Shown in pieces: positions 5,496-5,786 of a DNA stretch of 5,786 nucleotides. Below the pieces are notes generated by a model that was given only the letters and a program-made list of their open reading frames with translations, was not told the DNA's origin and did not search any database. The translations under genes were made by a program, and so were the position numbers. Positions within the stretch are counted from its first letter, which is position 1; every line of letters starts with the position of its first letter. The stretch is from Caryophanales bacterium UBA6414 (GTDB lineage: Bacteria; Bacillota_I; Bacilli_A; RF39; UBA660). The stretch spans positions 1-5,786 of the forward strand of contig DJPK01000022.1 in assembly GCA_002438545.1 (NCBI GenBank). The letters run 5' to 3'.

Positions 5496-5696
5496 ATGAA
5501 ACAAAAAATAATTATATTTATAACAGGATTATTACTAGGAGCTATTATATCAACCAGTTCAATATATGTCTATACAATAGCCAATAATAATAATAATAAC
5601 CAAATGACTAATGGCAAAGAACCTGGCGAAATGATGAATGGAAATCCTCCTGAAATGTCAAACAATGGTCAAAACAATAACCAAGGAACTAACTGA
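5496..5696 (+). CDS. Small membrane-anchored protein with Asn/Met/Gly/Pro-rich tail
   Basis: I do not recognise this 66-residue protein. It has a basic MKQK start, one hydrophobic segment (about 5-28) without a clear signal-peptidase site, and a low-complexity tail (30-66) that should lie outside the cell. The tail starts with six Asn residues and holds two related units, NGKEPGEM (39-46) and NGNPPEM (48-54), then an Asn/Gln/Gly end with no charge. The DNA for the Asn run is five AAT codons and one AAC (5583-5600). AAAGGAG (5478-5484) lies 11 bases before the ATG, a rather long spacing. It follows htrA by 25 bases with no terminator, and the ribosome binding site of the next gene overlaps its stop codon, so it is in the htrA operon. 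A role as an envelope accessory or protease-partner protein is conceivable but unsupported. Confidence 0.7.
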   Translation: MKQKIIIFITGLLLGAIISTSSIYVYTIANNNNNNQMTNGKEPGEMMNGNPPEMSNNGQNNNQGTN

Positions 5697-5704
5697 GGTG
5701 CTAT

Positions 5705-5786
5705 ATGAAAAAATTAAGAAAATATTTATTTATAATATTTATAAGCTTACTATCTTTTAATACTAAAGTATCCGCTCTAACAAGTA
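5705..5786 (+). CDS. N-terminus of a secreted protein (partial, runs off the window)
   Basis: The frame is open from ATG 5705 to the right edge and gives 27 residues. They form a classical signal peptide: basic start MKKLRK, a hydrophobic core YLFIIFISLLSF, and a V-S-A signal-peptidase I site near residues 22-24, so the mature protein would begin at LTS. There is no lipobox cysteine in the visible part. GAGGTG (5695-5700) lies 4 bases before the ATG and overlaps the TGA stop of the preceding gene, which indicates translational coupling within the htrA operon. The mature domain is outside the window, so no function can be given. Confidence 0.75.
   Translation, partial: MKKLRKYLFIIFISLLSFNTKVSALTS

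Overview
This 5.8 kb window comes from a very AT-rich bacterial chromosome. All recognisable genes lie on the + strand. The low GC content, the strong AAGGAGG-type ribosome binding sites, the Gram-positive style DgkA and the CssRS-like pairing of a two-component system with HtrA point to a low-GC member of the Bacillota (Bacilli, Mollicutes-related or Clostridia). The exact lineage cannot be read from the sequence. Tryptophans are encoded by TGG and TGA acts as a stop, so the standard bacterial code applies.

Layout. (1) Bases 2-64 are the 3' end of an unidentified gene, followed by a stem-loop. (2) Bases 108-1176 hold a promoter, a PAP2-family membrane phosphatase and a dgkA-like lipid kinase gene. 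Together these suggest recycling of lipid carriers or phospholipids. The dgkA gene carries a one-base frameshift five codons after its start. (3) Bases 1222-2295 hold an extended -10 promoter driving a GNAT acetyltransferase and an overlapping Nudix hydrolase. (4) Bases 2291-4214 hold an OmpR-family response regulator overlapping its histidine kinase gene, closed by a Rho-independent terminator. (5) Bases 4212-5786 hold a separately promoted operon: an HtrA-type membrane-anchored serine protease, a 66-residue membrane-anchored Asn/Met/Gly/Pro-rich protein, and the start of a secreted protein that runs off the window.

The most interesting signal is regulatory. The promoters of the two-component operon and of htrA share the same layout: TTTAAT, 5 bp, TTTAAT, 5 bp, then a -10 hexamer (TATTAT or TATAAT). 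An 11 bp direct repeat is the geometry expected for an OmpR/PhoB-family dimer. I infer that the response regulator controls itself and htrA, making a cell-envelope stress circuit in which kinase, regulator, protease and two small or secreted envelope proteins work together. The htrA leader also has a second strong ribosome binding site in front of a short upstream reading frame that covers or ends at the htrA start. That is a possible second, translational layer of control.

No gene-free stretch exceeds about 105 bases. I saw no tRNA, rRNA, CRISPR array, insertion sequence or replication origin.
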